Assembly: GCF_003628305.1 (NCBI RefSeq)
Contig: NZ_RBZM01000005.1
Location: 558,001-622,000, forward strand
Length of the DNA stretch: 64,000 nucleotides
From: Cohnella endophytica
Lineage (GTDB): Bacteria > Bacillota > Bacilli > Paenibacillales > Paenibacillaceae
Direction: 5' to 3'
Part shown: positions 57,251 through 64,000 of the stretch, piece after piece
Layout: each line of letters begins with the position of its first letter
Position numbering within the stretch: position 1 is the stretch's first letter
Translations under genes and position numbers: made by a program
Notes under the pieces: model-generated
What the model was told of the DNA's origin: nothing
Seen by the model: only the letters and a program-made list of their open reading frames with translations
Databases searched by the model: none

Positions 57251-57688
57251 ATGGCGGAACGTTATTATGTCGTCCGCGAGGATTTGCTACCGGAAGGCAT
57301 TCTAAAGACGGAGCAAGCCAAGGAGTTACTGCGGCGGGGCGAAGCGGCTACGATTCATGAGGCGGCCGAACGCGTGGGTCTAAGCCGTAGCGCTTATTAT
57401 AAGTACAAGGACGGCGTCTTCGCGATGGAGCAAACGTCCCGCGAATCGATCGCCACTCTCTCGATGGATTTGGAGCATCGTTCGGGCGTGCTCTCCAAAG
57501 TGCTCGGCATGCTGGCCGCAAGCGAAGGGAACGTGCTGACGATGTCGCAATCCATTCCGCTTCAGGGAATGGCTAACGTCGTCGTGTCAATGGATACTAC
57601 GCTAATTCACGGAGCATTGCCGGAACTGCTGACGAAGCTTCGTTCATTGGACGGGGTCAAGCGGGCAACGGTGGTCGGTCGCAGCTAA
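57251..57688 (+). CDS. pheB: ACT-domain protein PheB
   Basis: A 145-residue protein with an N-terminal helix-turn-helix-like part (EAAERVGLSRSAYYKYKDGVF) and a C-terminal ACT domain (LEHRSGVLSKVLGMLAASEGN). In B. subtilis it lies beside pheA; ACT domains bind amino acids, but its exact role is unproven. TAGGAGG lies seven bases before the ATG, which is preferred to an in-frame start 24 codons upstream inside the promoter region. Confidence 0.92.
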   Translation: MAERYYVVREDLLPEGILKTEQAKELLRRGEAATIHEAAERVGLSRSAYYKYKDGVFAMEQTSRESIATLSMDLEHRSGVLSKVLGMLAASEGNVLTMSQSIPLQGMANVVVSMDTTLIHGALPELLTKLRSLDGVKRATVVGRS

Positions 57689-57733
57689 AATAATCAAATC
57701 GGATTAGGGAACAGTTGGAGCGGAGGAATGATT

Positions 57734-59020
57734 ATGGAGCCGATTAAGGTAGGTTTGCTTGGGTTGGGTACTGTCGGCACGGGAGTCGTCAGAATTGTGG
57801 AAGGGCATCAGGAGGATTTGTCCAACCAGGTGGGGTGCCCGATTACGATAGCCCAGATTCTGGTGAAGGATCGCGCGAAGGCGCGCAGCATCTCCGTCGA
57901 CGCTTCCAAACTAACGGAAGATCCGTGGGAAATCGTCCGTAACCCCGATATCGATGTAATCGTGGAAGTCATGGGCGGAATCGCCCAGTCTAAAGAATAT
58001 ATATTGGAAGCGCTGGAGCGGGGCAAACACGTCGTAACGGCGAATAAGGACTTGATGGCGCTTCACGGCCAAGAGATTCTGCAGAAAGCACGGGACAAAG
58101 GTTGCGACGTGCTCTACGAAGCGAGCGTGGCTGGCGGAATTCCCATCATTCGAACGCTGATCGAAGGATTCTCCTCGGATCGCATTACGAAGATCATGGG
58201 AATCGTCAACGGAACGACCAACTATATTTTGACGAAAATGTCGCAAGAAGGAGCCGCTTACGCGGACGTGCTGAAAGAAGCGCAAGAGCTGGGATACGCG
58301 GAATCCGATCCTACTTCGGACGTGGAGGGACTCGACGCGGCGCGTAAAATGACGATCTTGTCCTCGCTCGGGTTCAGAGCCAACGTTTCCTTGGACGATG
58401 TAAGCGCGAAGGGAATTAGTCAAGTTTCCCAAGAGGATATCCAATACGCGAAACGTCTAGGATATGTCTTGAAGCTTCTTGGTATCGCGGAACGGCAAGA
58501 CGATACGATCAGCGTTAGCGTTCAGCCTACGATGATTAAACAAAGCCACCCGATCGCCTCCGTGAACGGAGTATTCAATGCCGTTTACGTGCTCGGGGAA
58601 GCGGTTGGGGAAACGATGTTCTACGGTGCCGGCGCAGGGGAACTACCCACGGCTACTTCCGTCGTCGCGGACTTGGTTGCCGTCGTCAAAAACATGAAGC
58701 TGGGCGTTAACGGACGCCAGGCGCAGCTCTCCTACAACGTAATGAAGCTCAAAACGGACGAACAGATCGCTTCGAAGTTTTTCCTGTTGCTTCACGTCGA
58801 GGATCGCGCCGGCGTTCTGGCGCAGATCGCGCAAGTATTCTCCGATTGCGACGTGAGCATCGAGTCCGTCATGCAGCCTTCCGCGCCGAATAAATCGAGC
58901 ACGGAAATTATCATTATTACCCATGAGGCGAGCAAAGCATCCATGAACCACGTGCTGAAGGCATTCGGAAGCTTGGCCGCCGTACGCGAGATCAAAAGCG
59001 TATATCGCGTAGAAGGTTAA
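57734..59020 (+). CDS. hom: Homoserine dehydrogenase
   Basis: NAD(P)-dependent reduction of aspartate semialdehyde to homoserine. The 428-residue protein has the Rossmann start VGLLGLGTVGTGVVRIVE, VVTANKDLMALHG, the catalytic region GIVNGTTNYILTKM and GYAESDPTSDVEGLDAARK, and a C-terminal ACT domain (LLHVEDRAGVLAQIAQVF) for feedback by threonine. Of two ATGs six bases apart, the second fits GGAGG better. It lies in a mixed phe/thr operon. Confidence 0.95.
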   Translation: MEPIKVGLLGLGTVGTGVVRIVEGHQEDLSNQVGCPITIAQILVKDRAKARSISVDASKLTEDPWEIVRNPDIDVIVEVMGGIAQSKEYILEALERGKHVVTANKDLMALHGQEILQKARDKGCDVLYEASVAGGIPIIRTLIEGFSSDRITKIMGIVNGTTNYILTKMSQEGAAYADVLKEAQELGYAESDPTSDVEGLDAARKMTILSSLGFRANVSLDDVSAKGISQVSQEDIQYAKRLGYVLKLLGIAERQDDTISVSVQPTMIKQSHPIASVNGVFNAVYVLGEAVGETMFYGAGAGELPTATSVVADLVAVVKNMKLGVNGRQAQLSYNVMKLKTDEQIASKFFLLLHVEDRAGVLAQIAQVFSDCDVSIESVMQPSAPNKSSTEIIIITHEASKASMNHVLKAFGSLAAVREIKSVYRVEG

Positions 59021-59069
59021 CGATTATCGTCTGTTCGGATTGCGAATTCAGGATTAAAGGAGCCTTATT

Positions 59070-60089
59070 ATGCTTTATGATACGGATAGGGATAGTAACG
59101 CCGTTAAGGGTCGCGTCGTCGTCAAGGTGCCTGCCAGCACCGCGAATCTCGGCCCGGGCTTCGATTCTCTCGGCATGGCGTTATCGCTATATGCATGGGT
59201 GAGCATTGCTCCGGCGTCGTCGACGCGCATTACGCTAGTTGGCGATAACCTTAGCGGAATCGCTCAAGACAAGTCGAACCTGATTTACGTCGTGGCGCAA
59301 TCGGTGTTCGAGAAAGCGGGCGTCGTTCTCCCGGAGCTCGACATCGGCATTCGCAGCGACATTCCGCTGACGCGCGGACTAGGCAGTAGCGCTTCGGCGA
59401 TCGTCGGAGCGCTCGTTGCCGCGAACGCGTTGATCGGCGACGTTCTATCCAAGGACGAGCTGTTCCAGATGGCGACCGCGCTTGAGAAACATCCCGATAA
59501 CGTAGGCGCGTCCTTGTTCGGAGGGATTATCGCGGCCGCATGGGACGGTTCGAGAGCGGAATACGTGCGCATTGAGCCGCCGAAGGGAATGGACGTGCTC
59601 GTGGCGATTCCGGAATTCGAGCTATCGACGAAGAAGGCCCGCAATGTGTTGCCCGAACAAATTCCGATGCAAGACGCCGTGTTTAACGTTACCCATAGCT
59701 CCCTGCTTACGGCAGCGCTAGCTTCCGGGCGTCTGGATCTTTTGGCGCACGCGATGAGAGACCGGCTGCACCAACCCTACCGTGCGGCGCTCATTCCGGG
59801 CATGGAAACCATTCTCCGGGAGGCTACGGAGCATGGCGCGCTCGGCGCGGTATTGTCCGGCGCGGGGCCAACGCTTCTGCTGCTGGCGCGAAGCGAGCTT
59901 GCCGGCAACGGTCAATTGGTTTCCTTTGTTCGTAAAGCGATGGCCGATGAAGGTATCCAAGTGACGACTCGTTGGCTTGAGCCGTGCTTGCACGGACCGC
60001 AAGTACGAGTCGTCGGCAAAGACGATCCCGATTTCTCGCAGGAGCCGGGTCAATTCCTAAGTTTTATCGAAGCGGAGGTAAGCGCATGA
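59070..60089 (+). CDS. thrB: Homoserine kinase
   Basis: Phosphorylates homoserine for threonine synthesis. The 339-residue GHMP kinase has VPASTANLGPGFDSLGMALSL and the ATP loop LTRGLGSSASAIVGAL, then GAVLSGAGPTLLLLA. A ribosome site AAAGGAG precedes the ATG. In B. subtilis thrC sits between hom and thrB; here it is missing from the operon. The stop overlaps pheA. Confidence 0.95.
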   Translation: MLYDTDRDSNAVKGRVVVKVPASTANLGPGFDSLGMALSLYAWVSIAPASSTRITLVGDNLSGIAQDKSNLIYVVAQSVFEKAGVVLPELDIGIRSDIPLTRGLGSSASAIVGALVAANALIGDVLSKDELFQMATALEKHPDNVGASLFGGIIAAAWDGSRAEYVRIEPPKGMDVLVAIPEFELSTKKARNVLPEQIPMQDAVFNVTHSSLLTAALASGRLDLLAHAMRDRLHQPYRAALIPGMETILREATEHGALGAVLSGAGPTLLLLARSELAGNGQLVSFVRKAMADEGIQVTTRWLEPCLHGPQVRVVGKDDPDFSQEPGQFLSFIEAEVSA

Positions 60090-60961
60090 GCGGCCGCAAA
60101 TCAGTAGCCTTGTTACCGCAAGGCACAGTGTCCGATGAGGCGGTACGTTACATGTTCCGCCATGAGGACGTCGATTTCGTTTACTGCAAGATGATTTCCG
60201 AAGTGTTCCAGTCGACGGCCAGAGGGGAAACCGATTGGAGTGTCATCCCGATCGAGAATACGATCGATGGTTCGGTTAGCCTGCATATCGATTGGCTAGT
60301 TCACGAAGTAGATCTGCCGATCCGCGCGGAATGGGTGTACCCGTCCGTTCAGAACCTTATCGGTTCGCTTGCCGAGCTTGCGGGAGATAACGGCGGTTGG
60401 GAGCCGGGCAAGATCAAGAAAGTGATGAGCCATCCCGTCGCCATGGCGCAATGCTTGCAATTCATTCGCGCCAATCTGCCTCACGCGGAGCTCGAGACGC
60501 TGAGCAGCACGGCAGAGGCGGTCCGCATGGTGAAGGACAATCCGGGCAAAGGCTGGGCAGCGCTCGGCACCCGGCTGGCCGCCGAGGAGACGGAGCTGAA
60601 CGTGCTCGAATCCGCCGTCACCGATCACGACAATAACTTCACTCGGTTTCTGCTCGTCGGGCATACGCCGTATGAGAAACCGGATGCACCGCTTCAGAAG
60701 ACGAGCATCTTGATTACGCTCCCCGAGGACTATCCGGGCGCGCTTCATCAAGTGTTATCGGCATTCGCTTGGCGCAGGGTCAATCTTTCGAAGATCGAAT
60801 CCCGTCCGACGAAGAAGAAGCTCGGAAGTTACTATTTTTACATCGATATCGAACTCTCGCTCGACACGGTACTTCTGCCCGCGGCGATCGCCGAGATCGA
60901 AGCGATCGGTTGTCAGGTTCGGCTGCTGGGTTCGTATCCTAGTTTGCCGTATGAAGGCTAA
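60086..60961 (+). CDS. pheA: Prephenate dehydratase
   Basis: Converts prephenate to phenylpyruvate. The 291-residue protein has the catalytic NNFTRFLLVG motif, preceded by VIPIENTIDGSV, and a C-terminal ACT domain with ESRPTKKKLGSYYFYIDIE for phenylalanine feedback. The ATG overlaps the thrB stop, with GGAGG just upstream. It ends at a terminator. Confidence 0.95.
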   Translation: MSGRKSVALLPQGTVSDEAVRYMFRHEDVDFVYCKMISEVFQSTARGETDWSVIPIENTIDGSVSLHIDWLVHEVDLPIRAEWVYPSVQNLIGSLAELAGDNGGWEPGKIKKVMSHPVAMAQCLQFIRANLPHAELETLSSTAEAVRMVKDNPGKGWAALGTRLAAEETELNVLESAVTDHDNNFTRFLLVGHTPYEKPDAPLQKTSILITLPEDYPGALHQVLSAFAWRRVNLSKIESRPTKKKLGSYYFYIDIELSLDTVLLPAAIAEIEAIGCQVRLLGSYPSLPYEG

Positions 60962-60989
60962 CAACCTCTCTTAACACAGTTTTCATAAG

Positions 60990-61019
60990 AACCGGCATGC
61001 CTCGAGGCTGCCGGTTTTT
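60990..61019 (+). terminator. Terminator of the pheB-pheA operon
   Basis: AACCGGCA/TGCCGGTT stem with a partly paired 11-base centre, then TTTTT. Confidence 0.85.
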
Positions 61020-61123
61020 CTTTGATAATGGATGTCAAATGCCCATTGCCTGCATAGGATGTAAGGATTGCGCGGGGGCTATCGCCCGCCCCCAGGAGAT
61101 GTCTATTATCAGGAGGGAACGGC

Positions 61124-62590
61124 GTGAAAATCCATATGGTTAAGGAAGGGGATTCGCTGTATTTGATCGCCAAGAAATACAACGTGCCTCTGGAAGAAGT
61201 AATTAAAGCGAACCCGGAAATCAGCAATCCCGATGTCATCGAAGTCGGGATGAAGGTGAAAATTCCGTCCCAGCCGAAGTCCGCGATGGGAGTGATCCAT
61301 CAGCATGTCGTGCAGCAGGGCGATACGCTCTGGAAGCTATCCAAAGCGTGGGGAATTCATTTGGCCGATATGATCAAAGCGAACCCTCAGCTGAAAAATC
61401 CGAATGCTTTGCTAACCGGAGAGGTAGTCAACATTCCGGAAGCTTCCGGCGCGGGAGAATCCGGCGCATCGATGCATGAGGGCGGAATTCCGGGTAAAGC
61501 GAACACCGGCCACAAACAGGGAACCGGAGTCAAAGCGGAAACAGGAGTCAAACCTGCGCCCGCCCCGGTAGCGCCTGCCGTACCCACACCTTTACCCGCG
61601 CCCGCGCCTACCCCTGTCCCTGCCCCTGCACCGGTAGTTATTCAACCAATTGCCGAAACTAAGCCGATTTACGGCAAGCCCGAGCATACCGTGCCTTACA
61701 TGACCTATCCGATGCCGACTGTCCAAGCCGGCGCCGAGACGGGCTACGGGCAAAGCTACGGTTACGGTCAGGGCTACGGGCAAAGCTACGGTCACGGCTA
61801 CGATCAAGGTTATGGTCAGGGCTATGGTCAAGGCTATGGTCAAAATTACGGTCATGGCTATGGAATGCAGCCTGTCGTCAGTCCAGAAACCGCTCCAGCG
61901 GGTTATGACCACGGTTACGGCAACCCGATGGGAATTGCTCCGTTAGTGGGCAACCTTGAAGGGCATATCGGAGGATTGTACACGCATTACGATATTTCCT
62001 ATAGTCCTCCGACTCCAACGGCTCCGTCAGCCGTCGCGGGCATGCCTGCGTCCGGTTGCAAAAATTGCGGAGGACCTAGTATGGTATATCCAGCCTCGTA
62101 TGTCGGTAACGAAAGCCTTTTCCCTTATGCAGATGCATATCCGGGAACGGGATACGCGGACGGAAGGATGCCTTACGGATTGACTCCGTACTCTCAAAGC
62201 CCTTATGCGGGACCGTATGGCGGTAATCCGGCGATGTTGGCCGGAGTTCCGATGGGCGATATCCCTGTCGGCTACAGTCCGTTATCCGAAGGACTTCCGA
62301 ACGCGGGTTACGGAATGCCGACCCAGCCTTATGCGTACGGCGGCATTCCGCCGATTCCGACAATGCCCGGAATGCCTGGAATGCCGGCGATGCCTCCGCT
62401 ACGCCCGTTGAGGGCAAACGAAGAGGACTTCCGTTCGGATATCGGCGGAGAAGCGACCGAGACGGAAACGAAATCGCAGACGAAATCTTCCGCAGCTAAG
62501 AAGCGCCAAACGAAACCAAGAGTGAAAATCGCAGCTTCAAAACCAAGCAAACCAAGACGCAAGGAAAGCCTTCCATGGATAAAATGGTAA
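61124..62590 (+). CDS. safA: SafA-like LysM spore coat morphogenetic protein
   Basis: Inner-coat organiser at the cortex-coat interface. The 488-residue protein has two LysM domains (about 1-50, KIHMVKEGDSLYLIAKKYNV; about 57-105, HVVQQGDTLWKLSKAWGI). A Pro/Ala linker and a Gly/Tyr/Gln-rich tract (about 205-247, repeats of GYGQ/SYG) follow. Later regions include SGCKNCGGPSMVYPASY, Pro/Met/Gly repeats, and a Lys/Arg-rich tail ending RRKESLPWIKW. AGGAGGG lies five bases before the GTG. A hairpin GGGGGC/GCCCCC (61074-61093) sits in the upstream gap. Synteny (pheA-safA-bofC-ruv) supports the call. Confidence 0.88.
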   Translation: MKIHMVKEGDSLYLIAKKYNVPLEEVIKANPEISNPDVIEVGMKVKIPSQPKSAMGVIHQHVVQQGDTLWKLSKAWGIHLADMIKANPQLKNPNALLTGEVVNIPEASGAGESGASMHEGGIPGKANTGHKQGTGVKAETGVKPAPAPVAPAVPTPLPAPAPTPVPAPAPVVIQPIAETKPIYGKPEHTVPYMTYPMPTVQAGAETGYGQSYGYGQGYGQSYGHGYDQGYGQGYGQGYGQNYGHGYGMQPVVSPETAPAGYDHGYGNPMGIAPLVGNLEGHIGGLYTHYDISYSPPTPTAPSAVAGMPASGCKNCGGPSMVYPASYVGNESLFPYADAYPGTGYADGRMPYGLTPYSQSPYAGPYGGNPAMLAGVPMGDIPVGYSPLSEGLPNAGYGMPTQPYAYGGIPPIPTMPGMPGMPAMPPLRPLRANEEDFRSDIGGEATETETKSQTKSSAAKKRQTKPRVKIAASKPSKPRRKESLPWIKW

Positions 62591-62655
62591 AATAAGCGCA
62601 TAGCACCGGAATTCCCAGGCAACAATAAGGAAAACGAGCAGAGAAGGGGATTCCG

Positions 62656-63354
62656 GTGTCGCGCTTTCGCATTCTGAAAGAACTGAAAAAAACGTTGAAG
62701 AGAAAACGCCGACACGTCTGGTCTTTGGGTGCCGGCGCGGCGATATTTCTATTGGCCGCCCTGGCCGGTTCCTGGCTGGCCCAGAGGGTTATCGCAAACC
62801 AATTACAGCAAGTCGAAGCCGTAGCGATACCCGCCGGATCTGAAGCGGACAAGCCTGCCCTGGAATCCGATATGTCCTCGCGGGGCTTGGCGTTGAAAGA
62901 GTTAAGCAAGCGGGACGGAGAAGTCGAAATGATTCTTCACCGAACCTATCTATGCGGAGAAGAAACGCGGAAACTAGGGAAGCTTGCGGCATCCGAAGCG
63001 GCCGATCTGCTAAAAGCGCACAGGGAGTGGGAGGCAAGCTTCGACCGAAACAGCGGCAAGCTTACGATGGTGGAAGCGGTGGACGATCTGTCCCCCGCTT
63101 GCCGCGACTCCGCGTACATGGGCATCGATAAGGACGGGAATCTATCGTTGTTCGACGGTCCTCCGTGGCAGGAAAAGGTCGTTCGTACTTTTTTCCAACT
63201 TGACGTAGATATGCTGGAAAGCCGCTTAAGCGAGGATCGCGTGAAGGAGTTGTCCGACGGCATTCGCATAGCCGACAAAGACGAATACAACAGCGTCCTC
63301 TCCTCTTTGAACGAATACGCTAGCATAAGGACGCAAGTCGCGCCGCAGCCGTGA
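62656..63354 (+). CDS. bofC: BofC-like forespore regulator
   Basis: In B. subtilis BofC, a forespore-secreted protein, restrains SpoIVB signalling that activates pro-sigma-K processing. The 232-residue protein has a basic N terminus, one membrane helix (about 22-45, LGAGAAIFLLAALAGSWLA), a spacer, and the conserved EVEMILHRTYLCGEETRKLG and YMGIDKDGNLSLFDGPPWQEKVVRTFFQLD regions. The GTG follows AAGGGGA. It complements SpoIVFA/FB found earlier in the window. Confidence 0.88.
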   Translation: MSRFRILKELKKTLKRKRRHVWSLGAGAAIFLLAALAGSWLAQRVIANQLQQVEAVAIPAGSEADKPALESDMSSRGLALKELSKRDGEVEMILHRTYLCGEETRKLGKLAASEAADLLKAHREWEASFDRNSGKLTMVEAVDDLSPACRDSAYMGIDKDGNLSLFDGPPWQEKVVRTFFQLDVDMLESRLSEDRVKELSDGIRIADKDEYNSVLSSLNEYASIRTQVAPQP

Positions 63355-63367
63355 AACATTAGATTGC

Positions 63368-63393
63368 AAGACGCTCTCCGGGGCGTCTTTTTT
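63368..63393 (+). terminator. Terminator of bofC
   Basis: AAGACGC/GCGTCTT stem with an 8-base centre and TTTTTT. Confidence 0.85.
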
Positions 63394-63517
63394 GTGCGTC
63401 CTTTGTCCTATTTTGAACATTGGCAAGAGAGTTTGTTCTCCTTCTGTTCTCATGGTAGCGAACATTTGATATACTTAAATGAATTATGCTTGCAAGTTAT
63501 AACTGGGGGAAAGAACC

Positions 63518-64000
63518 GTGAGAGTATTGGGAATCGACCCCGGCATAGCCATTATGGGTTTCGGGTTCATCGACAAGACCGGGCACAAGCTGACGCCCGT
63601 GCAATATGGTTGCATACAGACTGCGGCGGGCACGCCTCAGGAAACCAGGTTGGTACAAATCTATGAATCTTCTTGCAACCTGCTGGATCAATATAAACCG
63701 GATACGGTCGCGGTCGAGAAATTGTTCTTCAACAAGAACGTAACGAACGCGTTCAGCGTCGGACAAGCGCGCGGGGTGTTCATGCTGGCCGCCGCGCAAC
63801 GCGGGCTGCCGATCTCGGAATATACGCCTATGCAGGTCAAGCAAGCGGTCGTCGGATATGGCGCGGCCGAGAAGAAACAAGTGCAAGAGATGGTGAAAAT
63901 GCTGCTGAAGTTGTCCGTCGTTCCTAAGCCCGACGACGTGGCGGATGCGCTCGCCGTGGCGATCTGTCACGCCCATTCTCTCGTATTGAACGAACGCATG
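63518..64000 (+). CDS. ruvC: Holliday junction resolvase RuvC, 3' end cut by window
   Basis: Cleaves four-way DNA junctions with RuvAB. The 161 visible codons begin VLGIDPGIAIMGFGFID, with the first catalytic Asp at residue 7, then VAVEKLFFNKNVTNAF (Glu) and PDDVADALAVAICHA (Asp pair); this is nearly the whole protein. The GTG follows TGGGGGAAAG. B. subtilis has RecU instead of RuvC, so this is a lineage marker. ruvA and ruvB would be expected next. Confidence 0.94.
   Translation, partial: MRVLGIDPGIAIMGFGFIDKTGHKLTPVQYGCIQTAAGTPQETRLVQIYESSCNLLDQYKPDTVAVEKLFFNKNVTNAFSVGQARGVFMLAAAQRGLPISEYTPMQVKQAVVGYGAAEKKQVQEMVKMLLKLSVVPKPDDVADALAVAICHAHSLVLNERM

Overview
The window is chromosomal DNA from a spore-forming, GC-moderate Firmicute of the Paenibacillaceae (Paenibacillus/Cohnella type). 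The evidence is the block of sporulation genes (LonB, SpoVID, SpoIIB-like SPOR protein, SpoIVFA/FB, Spo0B, SafA, BofC). The gene order is a variant of the Bacillus subtilis tig-clpX-lonB-lon-ysxC-hem-spoVID-valS-folC-mre-min-spoIVF-rplU-rpmA-spo0B-obg-phe-safA-bofC-ruv backbone. Some genes are absent from that part of B. subtilis or from the species: ruvC, RNase E/G, a CobA-HemD fusion and a membrane-anchored Spo0B. Almost everything is core genome on the + strand. No insertion sequence, prophage or CRISPR array was seen.

Region 1 (1-6150), mixed accessory genes: asnB (cut by the window start), an acidic and a basic small protein, an EamA-type transporter, a YihY/BrkB membrane protein, a Gfo/Idh oxidoreductase, a GNAT acetyltransferase, and tRNA-Arg(TCT) and tRNA-Gly(CCC). 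A 26-bp copy of the tRNA-Gly 3' end lies just downstream of that tRNA and looks like an attachment-site scar. Region 2 (6151-24122), protein quality control: ysoA-like, tig, clpP, clpX, lonB, lon and engB. It is interrupted between clpX and lonB by ispG, a PCYCGC lipoprotein, a large SWIM/SNF2 helicase and a divergent MFS exporter/LysR pair.

Region 3 (24123-33600), polyamine and tetrapyrrole synthesis: speD with a strongly structured 5' leader, then hemA-hemX-sirC-hemC-cobA/hemD-hemB and hemL. Together these form the C5 route from glutamyl-tRNA to uroporphyrinogen III with a siroheme branch. A Crp/Fnr regulator sits antiparallel between hemB and hemL. Region 4 (33601-49600), envelope and division: spoVID, T-box-controlled valS, folC, murC, a SPOR protein, DUF4321, maf, radC, mreBCD, minCD and rodA.

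Region 5 (49600-54825) opens with a 51-bp tandem repeat array and a His/Gly-rich small membrane protein, followed by spoIVFA-spoIVFB (the pro-sigma-K protease complex), rng and rplU-prp-rpmA. Region 6 (54826-64000): spo0B-obg, then a pheB-hom-thrB-pheA amino-acid operon, safA, bofC and ruvC (cut by the window end).

The items most worth a second look are the speD leader (24282-24391), the 51-bp array with its neighbouring His-rich gene (49630-50247), and the tRNA-Gly 3'-end duplication (5826-5892). All calls come from reading the sequence. No database search was run.
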